Assembly (NCBI GenBank): GCA_973895155.1
Contig: OZ316896.1
Span: 5,146,001-5,210,000 of the forward strand
Direction of reading: 5' to 3'
Source: Marsupella aquatica
Taxonomy: Eukaryota > Marchantiophyta
DNA: 64,000 nt
Below are positions 57,947-64,000 of this stretch, piece by piece; position 1 is the stretch's first letter, and the number at the start of each line of letters is the position of its first letter. The notes beneath the pieces are model-generated. The model did no database searches. It saw nothing but the letters and a program-made list of their open reading frames with translations, and was not told the origin of the DNA. The position numbers were made by a program, and so were the translations under genes.

Positions 57947-60900
57947 ATGAGGAATCGAGCTTGCAGGCCAGGCAGTTTGGGTGCCATGGAATGCAACCAA
58001 ATGGCTTGTGGACCAGGCTGTCAGGCGAGCCGCCCCGTTCTCGGCTCCGGAGCAACGGTTCCGGAAATTTTCCAGATGGATAGGTATCGCAATGCAGCCG
58101 CATCTCTACGCGAAAACAACGGTAATCGTCGAATGTTTCCCCAAGGTAGAAGCCTACACCATCCCTCGTGCAATTGCGGAAATTGCAGCAGGGGACATCA
58201 TCCAGCAGGAACGTCCTTCAAAGATCTTCTCTATCGACAGAGTGTGGATGTTGGTGAGGGTGCGACAAGGCTTCACAGCTCGCAAGCTCATTCTCATTCG
58301 CAGCAGAGTGGGTACGACCGTCACTGGTGCGGCGTTGGTCCAAGCTTCTATCAAGATAAACGGTCTATAGATAACTTGATTGAGAGCTTGCGATCAACCC
58401 CGAGGAGCTCAATGTTTTCAACCGTCGGGGACTTCGAGCAGCGGAATGCTACAGCCTCCACCGGGTTTATGTCTCATTTGCCATTGAAGACGAAGGCAAA
58501 CGAATCGAGCAGTTCATCGTTAGACTTTCTTCAGTGCCCTGAGAAAGTCCCACCGGGGGCTTTGAAGAAACAGGTAGGTCTTCTTCCGTTAGCCACCTCT
58601 GTTCTTAGAATGACCGGGATTTCCTATCTGTTGAAGGCCAGGTGATTGCCTTTCAGAGTGCTGAAGATGGCAAATGTTATTGTGCAGATATCTCTACATG
58701 GATGGTATTTGATGAAGCTCACATGTGTAGATAAGACCTCGGGCCGTGTGCCACTTCCCGCAGTCGCCGTAGGTGGCTACAGGAGTCCACAGTAAGTACA
58801 TTGCCTTCTTCGATCGGAGTAGCAAGTATCCATTTAGTGCTTTCAGATATATTTTGTGGGGAGACTTTCTTGATTGAGAATCTTGGCGAAGCATAACTTA
58901 AAAACTTAGATTGTCTTGTGGTCATCTTATGAAGTGGAGTTTCGCTCCAAATTTCGCTTTCCTTGCAGGATGCTGCAGACAGAATTTGTCCAAACGGCCC
59001 GAGTTGAGAGCCGCCTGGAGCAGTCGAAGCTGCGTACAAGTGATGGGGTGGAAGTAAGCTTGGTGGGCATGATCGATCTGAACAAATCAATTGCGAATGG
59101 ATTCTCTCCGGCGGTGAGGTTTCTCGAAATCTTAGCAGATGCATGTTGACAGCCTTCCAACATTGTCCTTGTCTCATCAACATTTTCGCATGAGTCGTTA
59201 CGTCAGATGTGTTGGTCACCTTTAATAATGTTATGTTTGTGGCACATTTCCAGCTCGTCAAACACTTTCTCATTGGATTCCCTTCGAGGTGGATGTACAT
59301 GATGCTAAGTCTAAACATCAGAGGGTCAATGCCCGACTTGCCATTGTCATCTGCACAACAAGACATGAACAATTTTGCTGGTCGCAGCCAAGAGCCTCCG
59401 GTCGAAGCAAATTCAATACCTCGTCCACCTAGTGCACCGTTATTCACACCGCCAAGCGAAGGTACTTGGAAACAGGTGCTTCGCAGCTTCTCTCCGACAA
59501 CTCCCAACTCTTTGCCTGCCGTGTCTTCAGATATCAACACAACCGAACAATGTGGTCTGGATCAAGAGCAGTCGGAAGGGCAGAGAAATTGTTCCAAGGT
59601 TCATCGAGGCGCAGATCCTCAAGCTGTAAGCTCTTGTCTAAAAAGAAAGACATTGTCCTTGACGAGGGATTGTCCACGATCTGAAGCCGAAGCCATCGGT
59701 GTCGAAAATACCGAAAAAGTCCCTGACCGTAGCAGTCAAACAGGAAAATCAAAATTGCTTTGGCCTTGCCGTCCGGGATTACACGGAGAAATGGCTGGCG
59801 AACCTGGAGAAGATCCTGAGAGCAGTTTCAGTCAAGATCCGGATGTGGTCAAGGATGTCCCTTCCCTGACAACTGTTAATTCTCTGGGTGAAGATGTGAA
59901 TGCAGTTTCCGAGTGGGTCACCAAACCACAGGAAACACAAGCTGTAAGTGATTGCCCAAATTCTGTTGTGAACACGAAAGTTTGTTGTGAAGGTCCTCGG
60001 AATACTGCGATTGAAGACAGAGGAGTTGTCGATGTTGAGGATTTGACAGCATACACGGAAGGTTTCGCTGTGGACCAGGGACAAGGTGAAACTGAACTTT
60101 CTTCCGTGCAAGTTCCCTTTACACCGCTGCAGACATCTAGACAGGTAATGGATGATTCAAACAACCAAAACACGGAAAATCTAACTGGAGGATTAGGAAC
60201 AGACCCCGTAAAAAGTCCTCAAAATCTTAACACTGGAAGGAAACTGAGGAGCGGGAGGTGTCTGCTTGTTGTGGATAAACATCAGGCAGAGCAAGGTATC
60301 GTGTCTGGGGATGCCATCGAAAATACCAACAGTAGGAAGAGACGGAGGACGACGATTGCCAGTGAAGGATGTAAAGATGTCATGCCGTCAAGGGAACCTA
60401 TGTCTTCGACTGAGGATCTTTTGGTACACCATGAGGATCCTGTTGAACTCGGTGGTCTGGACCAAGCACCGTCCACGCCATTTCAGAAAACTACGAGACC
60501 AGTAAATATGGTCCCCGGAAGTACTCTTGTTGTTGACACACCAGCTACAGACGCGGAGGAGACACACCCAGTGAGGAATCCGCATCATGCCGATGGTGCG
60601 AGGAAACTGAGGAGTGGGAGAAATGTACAAGATCTTGAGAAGTCTATCCAAGAGCCAATTGTAGATATGCCAACTACAGATGCGAAAACACGTCCAGTGA
60701 GCAATCTGCAAAATGCTGATGATTCTAAGAAACTGAGGAGTGGGAGATCGTTACGAGCTCTTGATAAGCTATTTGTAAGTCCTGTGATCATGCCCCAAAG
60801 TCTCAAAAGCAGGAGAAGGAGAATTTCACCATCAGATGCACCAGTCGCTACGTGTGAGGATGACCACGGCATTGAGTGTGAGGAGCAAGACACTAACGTG

Positions 60901-62614
60901 GATAAGTTACAGGGACACGAGGGAGATTCTAAGATTTCGAGCAGACCCATGGATGAATTCTGCAAGGAGTCAGCTGGGGTCAACCGTCCTGTCAACAAGA
61001 GGCGGCACGGGAAAGTCAGCAAACTTTACAGGAGTCGGAAGAAGAAATCATGCCCTGAGAGCTTCTCCGCAAGTAAACCGAAATTGGAGTCCTCTCGGAA
61101 TGATTCTTATGATAGTAGAAGGACGAACCTGAAGGTTGGTGCTGACATATCTTTTCAAATGGAGGAGACCAAACCTGCACCAAAGAAGAATAGCACGAAA
61201 GTACCCCAGTCCTCCAAGTCAACTGGTAGAGTTCAACTGAACCGTGCAGAGCAGCAGAGACAAGCACACAAAGAGATCCGAAATGGGAAGCGGAATTCTG
61301 TGAGTAACATTTTGGCTGTCAGTTTAGTCCAAGCTTTAAGGACGGGAAGGAGGCTGTCTTGTCGATGATGAATTTGACTGGTTACAGATGTCTGCATAAA
61401 AATTGTAAGAAGAGGCTACGTTAGTCTTAGCTTTCCTTAAATTTTGATGAATTATGGTTCTCGATACAGATTGTCCCACCTCCTCTTCCAGCTCCAAGAG
61501 TTGCCGACGAGTTGAAAGTCATAGAAGCATATGGCTTGAAGCAGTCACGTTATGGTGAGCTCCTGATTGATTCAGCTGTTGTTTTATTCAGTAAAGGACA
61601 GTGTGCTTTAAGTTCTTGCAGATTCTCATACATGTAAACGTCAATGGCTTAAATTGGAAAGGTGCTCAGAAAGTCTGCCGTCATCAGAATGCAGAACTGA
61701 GAAGTCAATGGAGCTTGGCGTGCCCCCTTTATATTCTGGTCATGTAACGGTTCTGATGATGATCTTTCCTAAGGGCCTTCTGTAATTAATTAATTTCAAA
61801 CTCTGGCAAACTAACCGCGTCGTCAATGAATGAAACCAACAGCCCAGGTTAAGGATTTCTAGAATGATTTCCTTTTCATAAAAATTAAGTCAAAGATTTC
61901 TTGAATTTGAGCCTTATCTACATTCTCCTAGTAGCATGAGGTGAGGTAGATCTAGGAAGTATTCCTTTGGGCAAGTCAAATTCTCTCTTTGTTGTGAGGA
62001 ACTGAGAGGTTGATAGACACATTCGATTTTATCTTGAGTAAAATTAATCATCCTAATTTGTGATTTCCTTTCATTGGCTACACAGGACGGATACTCGTGC
62101 CACCGCTGGCAGTTTGGTGCAACCAATCTATTATATACGATAAGGTGCGCCCAATCAACCTCCTGACAAACCGTTCTGTTGAGGACAAGATTTATCCTGT
62201 GCATTCGTGAATCGCATGCAACATACGGTCTTGTTATCTCTTGCAAAGTGTGGGAGGTTCAGAATTGAGATATACCCTATTGAGAGAGAATACTGAAATA
62301 ACTGGTAACGTCTGCAGGATGGCAGTATTATAGCAATATCGGATGCCTCTAGTTCCGAAGCTGAATCTCAAACAGGTACGAAGTCTGAAAGCTGGAGCAA
62401 ACAAAATGCTTTCATTGGCTTTTTCGCTCTGTTGCAGAAGCCGTCGACTCTACAGTCCCTACCCTATTTTCACCTACCCAATTATGCTGACTCATGGTTC
62501 AATTTCCCGTGCATTTCAGGCTGCTTCAATTTTACGTTTCCTTCGGACACAGGAGCAAGAAAAATGCAGAAAAGGCTTCGTAAAGCTGCACAAACCAACT
62601 GGTCCCAGAAATAA
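57947..62614 (+). CDS. KNL2: KNL2 / Mis18BP1-type centromere protein with SANTA domain and CENPC-k motif
   Basis: Exons: 57947-58573, 58688-58791, 58969-59113, 59254-61299, 61470-61554, 62086-62144, 62318-62375, plus a last exon at either 62438-62490 (1058 residues) or 62520-62614 (1072 residues). An in-frame TAG at 57932-57934 fixes the start. The SANTA domain spans about 210-310 across exons 2-4: ISLHGWYLMKL, PLPAVAVGGYRS, LRTSDGVEVSLVGMIDLNKS and LVKHFLIGFPSRW. A long disordered, charged middle carries three KLRSGR repeats. At about 998-1022, split by an intron, SRYGRILVPPLAVWCNQ matches the CENPC-k motif (R-S-x-R-x-x-x-P-P-x-x-x-W). Plant KNL2 sits at centromeres and loads CENH3, and CENPC-k targets it to CENH3 nucleosomes. 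The N-terminal HHPSCNCGNCSRGHH cluster is unusual. Family call secure; last exon uncertain. Confidence 0.92.
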
Positions 62615-64000
62615 ATGTACTGTGTACTCCATGTTTTGGTTCTACTCCATATGTCGATAGATTTTTGTCCTCAATCAGTCATTCTCAATGACTTGGACAT
62701 TAGAGAAGTGCCAGCACTAGTCTCCTTTCTGTATATTTCTCCTTCGCTTAGAATCATTTTTAAGACCTGTGTATTATACTGTGATCTTAAAGTATGGCTA
62801 TGGCAACATCCTCGACATGTTGTAAGAGGGGCTCCTACTGTAAAAGCAGTCTTTGCTTCTCCATAAGTATACTCTACAACAGTAGTTTGGATGTCCAGCA
62901 CGCCATGTTGTGAGATGGGCTCCTACTGTGGAAGGAGTCTTTGCTTCTCCATGAGAAGTAGACTACACATGAGTAGTTTGGACAAATGGCCACTGCTTAA
63001 TGTAACAAGGCTACTGAAACTAAGGGAAAGCTTGCCACTAAGTTCTTTTCTGTGAAATTGTTTGATAAGTTAGTGGTGATCAGGTGATTGGGGGACTTAT
63101 GTTTTGTGGACTCATTCACGAGAGGCAAGAAAGCCTCCCACTGTAGATACCCATGTGGCTGGTATTTTACAGTGGGGCTGATAGTTTAAAGAAATGGAAA
63201 TGTGCGTGTAATGGAAAGGCTCCCTCTATCCAGACTCCCCATGGTTGTCCTTACTCACAAGCATCCCCATGGTTGTAGCATAGTCTAAACATTGTAAACA
63301 TTTTGCACTATAATGAACAACTTGAATTCCCATTCTTCTAATGTCACAAGCATAGTCTAAACATTGAAAACATTTTGCACTAACTTAATTATAGTTAAAG
63401 AGCTCGAAATCTCATTCTTCTAATGGAAATTCATGATCATTGGACATTCATTATATTTACCATTCTTTCCATACTCGTGGTGAACCCCTAGAGAGTCTAC
63501 CATTCTTTCCATCCTCATGGTGAAGCCCTAGAGTCTTAACATCATTTGGCATTCATTATATTTATCATTCTTTCCATACTCGCAGGGAAACCCAAGAATA
63601 TCTACCATTCATTCCATTCTCATGGTGAAGCCCTAGTCATTTCTAGAGGCTTCTAAACCCTAGAGTATCTACCATTCTTTCCATTCTCATGGTGAAGCCC
63701 TAGTCATTTCTAGAGGCTTCACTCTGGAAGCCTAGATCCCAACTCTAGTTTCTGTTTGCACTTTATAAATAAGATGATTGCACTCTATGGAGTAACACAT
63801 TGATAACTTCTTCCCGGTACCCAGATTCCCCATGGCTGTCCTTACTCAGATGCATACCAGATTCCCCATGGCTGTCCTTACTCAGATGCATAGTCTAAAC
63901 ATTGAAAACATTTTGCACGAGAGTAATTGTAGCTTATGGTTGCACTCTATGGAGTAACACATAATCTCCGACTGTGGTAGGTCAAGAACAGTAGATTTTT
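62615..64000. repeat. KNL2 downstream region with nested tandem repeats
   Basis: No gene supported. GCTCCTACTGT...TCTTTGCTTCTCCAT is repeated 88 bp apart (62831, 62919). CATAGTCTAAACATTG-AAACATTTTGCAC occurs near 63280, 63352 and 63890. ATCTACCATTCTTTCCATNCTCATGGTGAAGCCCTAGAG occurs in four to five variants at about 63460-63720. CCAGATTCCCCATGGCTGTCCTTACTCA occurs twice near 63822 and 63850, and in diverged form near 63230. Several units are interleaved. Confidence 0.7.

Noticed and set aside
59779-61022. Minus-strand frames of 107-145 codons
   Set aside because: Antisense to the long KNL2 exon 4, whose frame is continuous and carries family motifs at both ends.

Overview
The window looks like nuclear DNA from a land plant. 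Six spliced or single-exon genes with canonical GT...AG introns are spread over 64 kb, separated by long AT-rich non-coding stretches full of local tandem repeats and decayed transposon debris. Plant-restricted families are present: a MAKR/BKI1-like protein, a DMP (DUF679) membrane protein, an organellar mTERF protein and a plant-type KNL2 with a CENPC-k motif. There are also TTTAGGG telomere-type motifs. A LINE with a restriction-like endonuclease, a type I associate with ferns and bryophytes, and a spacing of about one gene per 10 kb make a non-seed plant (bryophyte, lycophyte or fern) my best guess. I cannot name the species, and the clade is inference.

Layout. 1-1372 (-): MAKR/BKI1-like regulator, cut by the left edge. 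1373-15548: upstream DNA, then a gene-free block with a 177-bp higher-order minisatellite (about 2990-3780), older tandem copies of its parent unit (to about 5200), a three-copy repeat (6400-6965) and dispersed repeats. 15553-19262 (+): mTERF protein, six exons. 19263-22345: repeats and pyrimidine-rich DNA. 22346-28611 (+): uORF-bearing leader and four-exon SFSWAP splicing regulator. 28612-34786: no convincing gene; a 78-bp tandem repeat, a telo-box and a second copy of the 13-kb dispersed repeat. 34787-38304 (+): PhzF-fold protein, six exons, with alanine where the catalytic glutamate is expected. About 40150-41150 (-): GT61-like glycosyltransferase pseudogene. 44984-45784 (-): DMP protein, single exon. 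48683-50141: two minisatellites. 51099-52850 (-): broken LINE with RT, zinc knuckle and restriction-like endonuclease. 57947-about 62614 (+): KNL2 homologue (SANTA + CENPC-k). 62615-64000: downstream repeats.

The genes are unrelated housekeeping or regulatory loci, not a functional cluster. I found no new multi-gene system. The points most worth a second look are the KNL2 gene (Cys/His-rich N-terminus, repeated KLRSGR motif, two possible last exons), the PhzF protein lacking its catalytic Glu, the mTERF gene with a long N-terminal extension and an overlapping uORF, and the LINE fragment. Exon coordinates were read by eye from splice consensus and frame continuity. All joined reading frames close without internal stops, which supports them but does not replace transcript data.
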